Assembly: GCA_015501595.1 (NCBI GenBank)
Contig: JADNRX010000148.1
Location: 59,470-123,469 of the forward strand
DNA: 64,000 nucleotides
Source of the DNA: Hymenopellis radicata
Lineage: Eukaryota; Basidiomycota; Agaricomycetes; Agaricales; Physalacriaceae
Direction of reading: 5' to 3'
Every line of letters starts with the position of its first letter. The first letter of the stretch is position 1. The position numbers were made by a program, and so were the translations under genes. The notes beneath the pieces are model-generated. The model saw nothing but the letters and a program-made list of their open reading frames with translations, made no database searches and had not been told where the DNA came from. This document shows positions 44,765 to 56,290 of the stretch, one piece after another.

Positions 44765-47133
44765 ATGTCGCGGCGCTATGGAACCCGCGGAGTCAAAGTC
44801 AACATCGATCCGTCGTTGTTGAAGTCTACGCGCGCCGAGCTCAACGAGGCTCGAAAGAAGAAACAGGACGAGGAGGCAGATGCGAAGCGCATCCAAGACG
44901 AGGCAGCAGAAGCAGAAAAAGCAAAGGCTCGTCGTGGGAGAAGGCGCGTGGGTGCAGCCCTTGACGCACAAGTCAACGCAGACCAGTCCTTTCACTCTCT
45001 CCGTCCTGACTTGGTCGTCGCTGAATCTATAGCTCAGACCGAAGACAAACCCACTCCGGCGGCAGTGCAGCCTCTCCAGCCATCCACGACGTCAAATTCT
45101 CTGACCAGCGCGCCATCTCATGATGAAGAGGGCATCCCCCGTGACGACGTTCCAGACGAGGGTGGCCCTATGGCGGAATCATCCATGGATATCGAGGAGG
45201 AGCCCTATTACGATCCACTTCTGCTCCCAACGATGCCTCCCGAGACAGAGTCCGAGGGAAGTTTATATGCCGGCGACATTGATATGGGAGGCACGAGCTC
45301 CGAGCCGAATGATAAGGATGGTGAGGACGACGACGACGATGGTCCATCTGGACCTCCGCTCAATCCGAACTATGACTCGGATGCATCAGACGCGTATGAG
45401 GACGACGGCGTTGATGAGGACTCTGAAGACGAGATGCAGGAAGACGACGAGCTAGATGGAAAGAAGAAAGGAAAAGGTAAACAAGTCAGGCTGCCAAAAC
45501 GACTGCTGCTGCGAAGCGTAAGGAGGCAAGTGCTAAAAAGAAGGTAAGTCTTTTGTCCATCTATGTTGAACGCCTAAGCTGATATACCTTTAGGTCCAAA
45601 AAACAGCTACGCGACGTGACATCGACGCCAATCGCTCCATGCCAGCCAAAGCACCGGTTAAGCCTATCACCACTGGGTCGAAACGCAAGGACTTGGCCGC
45701 TGAGTCTGGGACGGACACTAAGTACTCTGCTAATCGTTGAAATCTACGTTAGCTTACCTATTTTCAGACAAACCAAACGCAGCAAGAAGAACGAGATTGG
45801 CGGTTTATCGACGGATTGGCGGAAGACCGTCTACCAACAACAATCTCAGGCTGCCGTGTCCACGACTTCCTTAGGGGAGGCCATCGAGCCGCCTGGCGAG
45901 TTCGACCAGCTCGAGAGCAAGGAGAGTCTGGCAGCTGCCCGGGCATCCAAGTCGTTGAAGAAGGAGGCAGTCAAGCCCGACGCTAAGGCAGAGGGTACCG
46001 AGGACGTGAAGGCAGGAAGCAAGGTAAGTTCTCGTTACGTTTACGTTCATATGCTGATCGGACCCGCCTTAGCGCCGCCCACGTCAAACCATCACCATCG
46101 TTCCCGCGGATGTCAAGGAGATTGACGGTAAGGAGCGTGATAAGCCAACGACAGCGGGGCGAACAAGCTGGAAGAACGCTCACCTTCCTTTCACCTCCAC
46201 TGCCAAAGAGCTCCCTATATGGCAGAAGAATGTTATGGGACGTATTATCGACTTCGCGGCGACGGGCGATAATTTCTTCGCATGCAACAGCCACCTAGAT
46301 TTGCCCAAGACGGTTCGCGCCGAATGGATCAAAGCATTTTCTTACCTTCCAGTTCACACAGAGCACAACGGCAAAACGATTGTTCGCGCTGACCACCCCG
46401 CGATCTTTGGCATGGTATGTTCATTTCTAATGTACGCTCTGTATCTAATCTCTCCTAGGCTCAAGTAAATCTTCGGACCTATCGCTCGGTGGTTGGAAAT
46501 GCTGGTGCCACTTCCGTCAACAATTTGTGGACGCGCCCAGATATGGAAGTCTATAGCACGCCGGCGCTGCGAAAGGAATGGGTTCAGAATGAGTTGCGAG
46601 GGACTCGCTGGTTTTGGGAGGATCCCGATGCGGTGCGTATTCTGATCAGCTCCATCGCCTGCTCTCACAATTGTCATCAGCGCACTGGTCCATTCCAAGG
46701 TCCACTTGTTCTCGACGTATTCTCATACCACGTCGGACTCGTCTCGCATATTCCGATCGAGGAGTCCTACGGCGACCCTATCTGCGCACTCACGCTTGCT
46801 GCGATCTCAGTGAGTATGCTCACTACAGTATCAAACCCATTCTAATACTGATTAATACTGATTTAGGCCAAACGTGGCTTGATGATGTGGCGCACTGGAA
46901 CATACGACCGCGAACGGACTGCCGGGAGGAACAGCGCAGAGAGTTTCAAGGATGTTCCGTGGGGTGCTGAAGCGGTCAAGTACCTTCTGCCGCAAGCGAA
47001 GGCATTGTCTGATGACGACTGGGCCGACATCTTCGAGCAGTGTGAAGCTATTCTAGAGACAAAGAAGGATGCCAATAAGCCGTCTGCCAGCACTGCCGAT
47101 GCCGAGAGCGATGAATACGGGTACAACTTTTAG
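44765..47133 (+). CDS. Transposon-encoded accessory protein, lysine- and acid-rich
   Basis: Divergent partner of the transposase. N-terminus MSRRYGTRGVKVNIDPSLLK is followed by a coiled, charged segment (LNEARKKKQDEEADAKRIQD), a long acidic region (DGEDDDDDGP, DEDSEDEMQEDDELDGKKKG), a Lys/Ala-rich part, and a folded C-terminal domain: WQKNVMGRIIDFAATGDNFF, VNLRTYRSVVGNAGATSVNN, GPFQGPLVLDVFSYHVGLV, YLLPQAKALSDDDWADIFEQ. The stop is at 47131-47133. Introns are spliced in frame at 45723-45768, 46025-46071, 46413-46458 and two more. The first splice is unclear: either one base is missing near 45490 (giving AAKTTAAAKRKEASAKKK) or a donor at about 45520 is used. The C-terminal domain resembles DUF6532-type proteins common in basidiomycete transposons; tentative. 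Role unknown, perhaps end binding or host-chromatin contact. Confidence 0.75.
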
Positions 47134-47544
47134 GTGAGTCGCCGTCTTGTCTCTTTCTTTCCTCCTGCTGACTTATTCGATAGCCATCTTGCTTCTGTCA
47201 GTGTGGCGCCGCCAGTCGTAGATTGCCATTCAAGTTGTTTCCAATCTGTTCAATAATTATGCCATACCATACTAGAGCTATATCACTGTCAATAACAGTC
47301 TATTCTTCAATCTACGAGACCGAACAACGTGTAAGAAGCGAATAATAAGTGGTATGGGAAGTGTATAGAACATATCATGGTCAGTGCAGGGTCCGTCTGG
47401 TACCGCATGGCATGGATGTCTGGTACCGCATGGCTGATCGGAGCGACGTGCATAATTTATGCATGTCGTTTCTGGTGCCAGACGCGTCTGGTGAGCATGG
47501 TTGGTCTGGTGCCATGCCCACCAGACAGGTGGCTACTTACTGAT

Positions 47545-48548
47545 CGAGTCGTATGAAATGCCTGAGGTGTCTACGTGTTCTCGGGGAACATCATGGTGTT
47601 GTACCATCATCTTTCTTCTGTCAGGGTGCGGAAATATCTGGGAACCATCCACTGTGTGGTGGGGCATTCGCGGTTAGCTATTTTCGATTGCGAATTGCCA
47701 TACTGTACACTTTAATTCAATTCGTCGGTCACGGGTCACAGAGGATCCGAAATCGACGAAAAGTCACAGCGGTCACAGCGAAAATCCCAAAAAAATCGTC
47801 GGCGGGGCCCCCGCCAGCCTCCCGACGCACCTCCGCCGCAGCGGGAATTACCATATATGGTAATTTGTCGAAACCATAATTTCGTCGGACCGGTCACAGG
47901 TCACATGGCCCGACGAATTGAATGAAAGTCTACAGTACTATTTGACGAAGTGTTTCACAGGACATCTGGAAAGGCTCCATAAGGCAAACTACTATTTCCC
48001 TCAAGGTCCTGAGATCCTTCGCTGGCGGTTACAATGCCAGCCAGCTGCTCAAGGTACGTCTCATATCAGCTGCCATGGTGCCGCGTGAAGCAGTCTGAAG
48101 AAGCGACCGATGTAGGACTGTCGCCATGAAGCTCTTCTCTGGCGGCAACTGCGTCACCCGAGCATCCTTCCTTTCTTTGGAGTCAACGATAAACTTTTTG
48201 CTCCACGTCTCTGCCTGATTTCACCTTGGATGGAGAACGGAACTATTGTGGAATTCCTAAAGAGGAATCCACAGCATGATCGCATGAAGGCTGTACGTGA
48301 ACTCCGAGCCTTAGCCCCGCGACTGAGGACCAACCTTATCTCAGATCCTCGAAATAGCAGAAGGCATACAGTACTTGCACAACTTGGATCCCCCAGTTGT
48401 TCACGGCGACATCAAAGGAGTGAGCTTGCGTTCTGACCTTCAATCTGTTGATTTACCTCTCGTCAGGCCAATATTCTCGTCAAGAATGACCTTTATTGCT
48501 GTTTGGCAGACTTCGGTCTCACTCTTATAGCTGAATCACATTTACCGG
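47545..48548 (+). pseudogene. Protein kinase gene, piece 2 (N-lobe to DFG loop)
   Basis: Continues the exon split by the Plavaka element: SRMKCLRCLRVLGEHHGVV ... NHPLCGGAFA, an intron 47673-47960 that contains the MITE, DIWKGSIRQTTISLKVLRSF with the VAIK-type lysine, an intron 48054-48115, HEALLWRQLRHPSILPFFGV, LISPWMENGTIVEFLKRN, an intron 48293-48344, YLHNLDPPVVHGDIKG (catalytic HGDIK), an intron 48420-48466, and ANILVKNDLYCCLADFGL-TLIAESHLP (metal-binding DFG). Every join is in frame and all catalytic residues are present. The piece stops at the left end of the 12.2-kb element. This is the TKL-like kinase type that is expanded in agaricomycetes. Confidence 0.85.
47703..47935. mobile_element. 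233-bp MITE with TA target duplication
   Basis: The first 26 bases (CTGTACACTTT... ending TTCAATTCGTCGG) and the last 26 are inverted copies with two mismatches, and the element is flanked by TA on both sides (47701-47702, 47936-47937). Inside are shorter inverted pieces (GGTCACGGGTCACAG against CGGTCACAGGTCACA). No coding capacity. A TA duplication points to a Tc1/mariner-type mobilising transposase. It sits in a kinase intron: without the element and one TA that intron would be 53 nt, the usual length here. Confidence 0.85.
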
Positions 48549-48671
48549 CATCAGGAAATAGGTTACCAGCCTAGAGGACTGCTGAGTCAACCACAGTGAA
48601 CATGGTTGCCTAGAGGACATCAGGGTGTGAACTCTGCCTGGTTAACTTTGGCAAAGGTTCAGGTCCAAACA

Positions 48672-48760
48672 TTCTTTCAAGTTACCCCGAGTCTAACCCA
48701 AGATCACTCAAGTTACTCTGGAGTCTAACTCAAGATCACTCAAGTTACTCTGGGGCAGAC
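48672..48760 (+). repeat. Subterminal tandem repeats of the 12.2-kb element
   Basis: CAAGTTAC(C/T)C(C/T)G(A/G)GTCTAAC with CAAGATCACT repeats about 2.5 times at a period near 34 bp. The position just inside the left terminal repeat fits a transposase-binding array. Confidence 0.7.
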
Positions 48761-49664
48761 TTCAGCAGCACTGAAAGGAACCTAATTCCAACATAGACTA
48801 ACTTACAGCAGTTCAATAATTATTAAAATCCACAAACTCAGACTCAAGCACTCAAGAGAACAATACAGAATATTCAAAAGATGCAAACAAAATTTCAGAT
48901 TTCATGTTCTAACTAGTTACAGTGAGGATACTTCACACAGCGCGGATGATAATAATGAAGACGACGTAACCGGCTACCCAACCGGACTAATAACGGACCT
49001 CTTCAAACAACAATGACGACCTATCCGACCAACAATGACGATATACTCAAATGATGACAATGACCTCCTCAAACAACGAGGACGATGTACCTGAGTAATC
49101 ATGCAGACCTACTTGGGCAACGATGGGGACCTACTCGAGCCGCAACCTCAGACGATGAAGTTGTGTCACCTTTATGTCCAGCGTAGCATACCCTGACCCG
49201 TTGTCGTCTTCATGCTGAGTACCGTCATCGTCGTGTGGGTAACTGTTGTCAATGTCGTCGTCAAGGGTGTTCGATGGCGCTGTCGAGGCGTGGCAGGGAA
49301 TACTGGAAAAAATTGAAACACTTCAATAAAGAAGAGCACGACAACAATTGATGTTGCATACCTTGTAAGGATGGTAGAGAGTATGACGAACTTCCAGCAG
49401 CTGGCCTTCCAAAATTGCTCGTGTCTATTGTACAAGATCTTGGGTCGACGCCACGTCCCAACCATGGGCCCACAAAGCCCTGCTCAAGGTCGGCCTGGCT
49501 CTGAGTAGGCCCACGGTTGGGTGTGGTGTCGCAGTCGCCGTGTCGTGGTTGCAGTGGCGTTAATGTAATAGGACTGCCGTTGTTATTTAATACGAGGAGA
49601 ATCGAAGCAGAAAATGAAAACGCACCGTGTAATACTACCCCGTCTGCAGACGGGATAGCATCCA

Positions 49665-50327
49665 TAGGGATGTGCACCGTACCGTATGTACGGTCCATAC
49701 GGTACGGCGTACGGTCACGGCCGTGGTAACCGTCAGAATCTTCAGATACGGTCAACGGATCGGTCATACGGCCGTGATACGGTCACCTACCTGGGACGCT
49801 CGTCTTGGCTTCAAATTGGTATCAACATCTGGCCAGGTTAAAGACACAGTGCACCACCGATGACTGCAACTCGATGGAGTCTGAAATATGTTGTGGTTGT
49901 CGCTGGAACGCTCGCTGACAATGTGTATGTCCTAATCGGGACATGCCACGCGGAGCAGCTTGCCAACGAACCACGACGTTCTCTGTTCATCCAGGGCGAC
50001 TCCAGGCGCACAGACTGACTGAAGAACCACTAAGGACCCTCCGGGGACTCTCCTTGACGAAAACAAGCATGTAACCTTGCTTGATTGGTGGCGCATGGAC
50101 AATATGTTATGTGATTTGCTTCTCTCTCGCATTCTGTATACTCTCTGAGCTCGGCGATGGGTTAGAACATCAAGTCAAGGTATGTGGTTTATTTCCTTAA
50201 AAGTTCTCCGAGTGAGCGCCACACTACGGCCGTCTCCCGGCCGTTACAGACCGTATCTTACGGCCGTAAACCGTATACGGAAGCGCAACTTACGGCCGTA
50301 TCCGTAACGGTACGGCGCACATCCCTA
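49665..50327. mobile_element. hAT-like non-autonomous element, 663 bp
   Basis: Terminal inverted repeats TAGGGATGTGC(A/G)CCGTACCGT, 21 bp with one mismatch, flanked by a perfect 8-bp duplication AGCATCCA (49657-49664 and 50328-50335). An 8-bp duplication with TAGGG-type ends is the mark of the hAT superfamily. Subterminal regions are dense in ACGG/CCGT motifs on both strands. No transposase. Inserted in the 12.2-kb element. Confidence 0.88.
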
Positions 50328-50604
50328 AGCATCCATTACTCCAGCCCTTGCCTGTGGTTAGAGTGGACGGAACGTTCCTCACTGCGGACCACCCAAGTAA
50401 GGACACTGCAAAGGTAAAGCACTGCCTGTTTTGACAGGGCTTACGTGGCGGCTGTCCAGTCCTGTATCGGAATAGAGATGAAGACTAGCAATCGAGAGGA
50501 AGAGACGACGACTCACGAGTAAAAGGGAAGTCGTGCGGTGGTGGCCGTGTGGAAAGAGCGGTGGCGATCGGAATTTAAACCAACCGGCACGTGAGGCTGA
50601 CGTG

Positions 50605-51766
50605 TAGTGAATAGCGCGGGTGTCCCGAGGGTATTTCGGTTGGGACCCCTACCCGTACCCTCGACTTACCCGGTCCCGCAGTGCGGGTGCGGGTTACCCG
50701 CCAGAATCGTCCCGGGTTGGGCTCAGAACTCCTCTTCGTGCCCGCCGCTGACCCCCCGAGCAATTGCGCAGGGGGTAGCGATGTGCACGATGCACACGAC
50801 GCACACAATTGATACCCACCCTGTTGTATAACAACAGGGAAGGGACACAACGGTGGTACATCATGGGGAGAATATGTGGGGAGATTGGGGAGTACGGCGC
50901 GAGAAGATGGGACGAGTCGAGGCAGAGCGCGGCGACGCAGGACGGGAGAGGTAGACATAGCTAAATGAACATTAGAATAAAACAGTCAGATAAATGCGCA
51001 CCGTTTTGGGCTGGATGCGTCCGCGACGCCGTCCAGCCCGCAGATCCATCATATCGTCGCGGCGCTCACTGTCCAGCAATAAGGCGGCCTCGTCCTGAGG
51101 GCTTGGGCGCCGTGTATCCTTGTTAAAATGGCGCCGTCGTATAGACGAGTGCCGTGGGCGTGGCGCCGTCGTGTAGACAAGCACCGCTACGAGCTCGCGG
51201 TCGCTATCCAATAATATGGTGGCCTCGTCCTGAGGGCTTACACGTCGCGGAGGATCGTCGGATTGGTGTCGTCACGAAGACAAACACCAGAATGCGCCCC
51301 AGAACGTGTCCGAGGGCGCAGCGGCCGGCGCAAAGCCAAACCGCGTCTGGAGAGCGAAGGAGAACATGAAAAAGAAGTTGGAAGAGCCCCAGAAAATGTT
51401 CTGAGGCCGACAAGCACGACACAAAGGTCGTGCTGTGGTGGTAAGAGGGAGAGAACAGAGATCTGAGCGGATCGATCGTTATCCGGCAACTGCCGGGACG
51501 ATCGGCCAGCTCGGCGATCACGGAAATTCTTTCGCCACGTCGTTTCTCAATGACTTTGGGCTCGTTTGAGCCCAAATAAATTGATAATTTATATAAAAAT
51601 ATATATACTCTAATTGCATTATCACATGTGGTCCAACTGGACTACGGCACGGGTAAGAACGGGTGACGCGGGTCAGAGCGGGTTCTCGGACCGAGACCCC
51701 TACCCGGACCCTGACCCACCCGCATCCGTGACCCGGACCGGGTGCTCCGACCCGGGCTATTCACTA
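50605..51766. mobile_element. Second hAT-like non-autonomous element, 1162 bp
   Basis: Ends TAGTGAATAGC(G/C)CGGGT are inverted repeats, 17 bp with one mismatch, flanked by a perfect 8-bp duplication CTGACGTG (50597-50604 and 51767-51774). Subterminal ACCCG/CGGGT motifs are abundant on both sides. Interior: two copies of a GGCCTCGTCCTGAGGGCTT unit (about 51086 and 51222) and GGCGCCGTCGT repeats; no transposase. A block at 51340-51500 resembles sequence of the surrounding large element. Confidence 0.88.
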
Positions 51767-53718
51767 CTGACGTGGCCTCAAGTGCCGGCGGCAAAATGGA
51801 CTTGGCAGTTTTCTGCGAGGGGAATTAGGGCGGAACATGGCAATGGGAAAGGATTCAGAGAAGGGCCAGAAGGTACTATTGATGTAGCAGTGATGGACGA
51901 CGGTAGAAAAAATGGGGGAATAAGTGGAGAAATGAACACACTGTCCGACGCCGCATTGCAGGCACCCAATCCGACCCAAACCCGTGCTTAAAGCACGGCA
52001 TGCCCAATCCGACCCATGCCCATGCTTGGATCCTGCACACCGGCGGGGCGGGGGTTCCAGAATGTGTCATGGAGGGCGGCCTCGTCGTGAGAGGTCTTAC
52101 TGCTGCGAACAATGAAGTTGAACATCCACGACTCGCGGCTGTTGGAAGCCGTGGGTACGACTCCGGGGATCCAGAGAGTAGGAGAGTGAGAAAATGAAAA
52201 GGCCCAGATAAAAGTCTGGGGCCGGATATGTTGTTGTTGTCGTGGAAGTAAGAGAGGAGAGCCAGACGGTGAGCGAACACTGTCCGGCAAACACCGAATC
52301 CCGAACGGAACGACTTCGACATCGCTCGGGACAGCGACGAAGGCTTCGGAGTACAAATATAACCATCGGGATTTACTGCAGTACAAGCATTTTATATATC
52401 TAAGCCAGAGTTAGGGCATTATGATAAGCGTATGATCTCGAAATTTCCTTACATAGCAAGTATACCATCACATATATACCGAGATCGCGCTCTACAGCGC
52501 CGCAAACCTCACTGGCGGCTCAAATTTGTACTGGAACCTACGCTTAGGAGTATATCTTGTTGATCATAGCTCAAGTCGAGGCGGCTGTTTCCCGTGAAAG
52601 ATAATACTTACCATTGAACTTTGTTTTGCAAGACTTGATATGGCCGCTGAGAGTCGGTAAGTCATTTCACTTCATTTTCTCTGATACTCTACAGATCACT
52701 TACCCAACCATCAGAACTACTGCTCATCAACTATCAGCACTCACGGACGTGCTGTTCGCCCGCCATCGTCGACGACATCCTCGCGATTTGGCGCCGGCGA
52801 CACGGACCGCGAATCCGAACACTGTTCGGATTGATTTCCTTGCTCTCCTACCACCACTGTCGATGGCCGATACGCTCAGGACGACGAGCAACACCCATGG
52901 CAATTAAACTGGAGGATACGGAACTCGTTAACGACACCCGTGACCGACTTTGAGTCGTCGCGCCAAGGAGACCGACTCTTCCTCTCACCAAGCCGTTCCT
53001 GGCTGGTTGTTTTCGCTATTCTTTGGACTCCCCCACGAAGCACCGCGTAAGCCCCAGACGACGGGCAGCAGATCATTCAAATACGGTGCCGTCGACTGGA
53101 AAATGCTCAGGACGAGACCAGCAACCGGACTTCGCGTCGTCTCCTTCCTAAGCAGGACACTTCGTCAAATGGGCAACATGCAGTAAATACCAGGTACGTC
53201 TACCTCTCATGTTTACTTACTCGGTCTCGATGGTGTTGGACGACGCCGCTGAGACTTTTGACGTCTCGTTCTAGGATTTCGTCCTTTACGACGCCTAAGC
53301 CCCCCGAGTGGGCAGCTTACCCGGAAAAGTAAACAATCTGCGCTGCTCGAATACCAGCAACAAGGGACACCGACAACAACCACGACCTTCTTTTTACCAC
53401 GACCATCGACTAGCGCGATTCTTTCTTCAGCACAGAAGACAACGGCGACGATGCCGAGCAGCGTAAGCCCTCCTACCCACACGAGCCAGGCGCACGCTAA
53501 AGCCCTCAAAAATCGGACCACAGATAAACGAGGCAATGGTTACAATGACCACCATGCCACAGCGAAGAGAGATCAACGTCGTGCGATACGAGAATACTTC
53601 CACCACACCGGTTCGTCTTTCCCGCTCTGTTTCTTCACCTTCCTTGATCATTCCTCCGCAGAACCTAGCTTTCCAACTACCACACTGCATGTACAAGCCC
53701 TCGTATTTGGGGCTGCTG
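51767..53718. other. Interior of the 12.2-kb element, repeated in the nested element
   Basis: No gene supported. Blocks here reappear in the nested element: GCTGTTGGAAGCCGTGG (52138 and 55263), ACATAGCAAGTAT (about 52452 and 55588), and an about 150-bp block with CGTCGTCAACGTCTGCCAG-type sequence (52760-52900 against 55895-56040). The motif GCGTAAGCCC recurs at 53046, 53461, 58027 and 58449 and looks like a repeated splice-donor edge. Confidence 0.6.
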
Positions 53719-54689
53719 CATCACGAAAAGGGGGCCAGGCCTTAAGGTGTCCTAAGATATCTTGAGGGTGTACAGGCCCTTTAAGATTGCTGAAGTGCTG
53801 ATGCCAGTGAGACGTCTTAAATACAGGTTCGGCGGTACCCCCTACCTCAAGAAGCCTCAGGATACCTCTGAGGCATCTTAAACCTCCTATGAGACATCTC
53901 AAAGCTTGCAGATATACTGCTCTTGCACTAAAGCATACTTAAGACTAATCAAGACAGACTGAATGCTGTTCAAATGAGGCTCAAAAAGAAGCTTATGCAC
54001 TAGCAAACATTCGAAAGAAAACAATCCAGCAGATAATCAAATGCAGCAGAATTCATTTACTAGATGTGAGTATTACAGGGACCTCCTAGCTACAATAGTT
54101 GGCCTATTCATAATGGTGCGTAAGGGTGAATGAATACTGCCATTCGGGAAGAGTCATTATTCAACTCTTCCATCAAATCCTTGCCCGTGGCGTAAGGCGA
54201 TCCTCATCCTTGGTGTTCGAGGCCCGATCCTCGGTCGAACGCGGTGACCGCCTCGTCTGGAGACTGGATCGAGGTTCCCGTTGTGAACGACCTCGCCTTG
54301 TCATGTATATCGTTGTCCTGGCCTGTGAGTGTCATCGTCATACTCAAGGTGTGCTTGTCGTCGTTGTACTTGAGGGTATGCGTGTCATCGTCATACGTCA
54401 GGTGTGCGTCTCGTCTTGTGCTCGAGGTATATCGTCGTTGTGCGCGGGGTATGTCGTCGTTGTGGGCTCGGGTGTGCGTGTCATCGTGGGCTCGGGTGTG
54501 CGTGTCGTTCTCGTGCGCGTCATTATGATTTGGCTGCGGTCGTCATCGTCTGCTGTAGCTGTTGGCGTCGTGCCCGAGCAGTCGTTGTCGTAGTCGTGTC
54601 CGTGATGTCCTTGGGCGTTGGCTGAGGTCGTCGCCACGGTCTTGAGCGTTAGGTGCGGTTGACGTAGGAGATGGTGGTAGAAAGAATCC

Positions 54690-54905
54690 GGTATGGTCGT
54701 GGTTGGGTATGGTCGTCGTGGTCGTAATCGTGGTCGGGTATGGTCGTGGTCGTGGTCGGGTACGGTCGTGGTCGTGGTCGGGTACGGTCGTGGTCGTGGT
54801 CGGGTATGGTCGTGGTCGTGGTCGCGTGTTGTCGTGGCCGTGGTCGGGTACGGTCGTGGTCGTGGTCGGGTATGGTCGTGGTCGTGGTCGCGTGTTGTCG
54901 TGGCC
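54690..54905 (+). repeat. GGTCGTGGTCG minisatellite
   Basis: About 20 units of GGTCGTGGTCGGGTA(T/C) and shorter variants. The open frames on both strands here (Arg/Asp/His or Val/Val/Gly repeats) are by-products of the repeat. Confidence 0.9.
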
Positions 54906-56139
54906 GTGAGTATCAAACTCGAATAGGATTCAACTTGCAGAGGATGCTGAGAGGATGATGGTGGAAGCAGAGAGTCAATGGAGCACGCGATCGAATATGA
55001 ACCAACTACCACGTGATGCTGATGTGGCTCCGGACCGAACGGAAGATGGACTTGGAAGAATGTGGACGTCGAGGGACAACTGATATCCGGGCGCTGGAGA
55101 ACTGTGGGCGACAAGGTAGAATAGAATCAGAATTCCACACCTGTCAAAGCTGTACATGCGGGCGGCATCACCTCGCTTCTCGTCTCCATGGATTGCAATG
55201 TCAGCGCAATGGCGCTTCCGCGTTGAACTGTCCGGGAGCCCTTGTAATGTAATATTATCCACGGCTGTTGGAAGCCGTGGAGACGAGTCCGGGGATCCAG
55301 ATATAAAAGGATGTGGAAGAATGAGCAGGAGAGGCCACAAACAAGAGTTAGAGGCTGAATGTGTGGACGTGACATGGTGGTAAGAGAGGAGAGACGACGA
55401 ACGAAGGGCTCTGATCACGATCCGGCATTTGCCGGATCGTGCTCGGAGCGTCCTCAACATCGCCCGGAACGATAACGAAGAGCTCGGAGTAGCAAAACAA
55501 TTGTCGGTATTTGCTGCAATGTATATCTAATGTTGATCCCAGGTATATTCAGGAGTCAGTATAGGAAGGTATGTCGGGAATTTGCTAACATAGCAAGTAT
55601 CCCATTCACTATTTGGCTATAATGAGCATTGTAGCCCGTTCCCATTCACCGGCTACCCATATCTCACTTAGAATATATATAACATGGGTTTATATACCTG
55701 CTGAGGCAAAGAATCTGGCGGCCGCGAGTCACACCGGATTCTTCTGGTCGTCAAAGTATGTTGTGTGTGCGTAGTTGCAAGCTCTGCTACATGATAAGTG
55801 TCATACATTCAAATTTCCGTGAATTCATTAGATGCGCTTATAACCCATACAGTACCATCCCCACTAAATCCCGGGGCTCACCGACGTCTCTTTCCCCGCC
55901 ATTGTCGTCAACGTCTGCCAGATTTGGCAGCGGCAACTCGGTCCGCAATCCGGAGAGCGTTTGGCTCTGTTCACTTGCTCTATTACCACCACCGTCGACA
56001 ACTGCTGCGCCCCGGACAACAAGCAACAAGCATGGCCATCGACGCCGTCGATACGGCGGCCATCTACGACGCCTGCGGCCGACTTTTAAGTCGTCGCACA
56101 CGGACATCAGCAAAACAGCAAATGCATCTTTTTGGTCTT

Positions 56140-56290
56140 GGTCTTGCCTGTGCCGTCTTTCTGCGTCTTGTTCTTGCCGGCTCCGGTCTTTTTCATCTTG
56201 TTCTTGCCAGCTCCGATCTTTTTCATCTTGCTCTTGCAGCCCCTCATCTTTCCAATCTTTCTCTTGCCGTTTTGTGTCTTTCCTGAGATT
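56140..56290 (+). repeat. 30-bp tandem repeat, TTCTTGCC-CTCC-TCTTTTTCATC type
   Basis: Four to five diverging units with core TTCTTGCCGGCTCCGGTC and TTTTTCATCTTG. On the minus strand this reads as a repeated QEQDEKDRS peptide, likely not a gene. Confidence 0.8.

Larger units (their letters stand above)
41030..47542. mobile_element. Complete Plavaka-type DNA transposon, 6.5 kb
   Basis: Ends CAGTAAGT (41030-41037) and ACTTACTG (47535-47542) are perfect 8-bp inverted repeats, flanked on both sides by AT (41028-41029 and 47543-47544), a 2-bp target duplication. Inside each end lies a cluster of GTCTGG/CCAGAC motifs (seven between 41044 and 41170, about six between 47392 and 47526), the subterminal repeats expected for a transposase that binds arrays. 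Two genes are transcribed outward from a shared 172-bp promoter region (44593-44764): the transposase to the left and an accessory gene to the right. The element sits in a kinase exon, and removing it with one AT restores the exon frame. The transposase appears intact, so the element may be young or still active. Confidence 0.85.

Noticed and set aside
48672..48760. A CRISPR-like array
   Set aside because: Only two to three diverged units with no unique spacers, in a eukaryotic genome, at a transposon end.
54398..55114. A 238-codon minus-strand frame rich in Arg, Asp, His and Thr
   Set aside because: Almost all of it is the translation of the GGTCGTGGTCG minisatellite.
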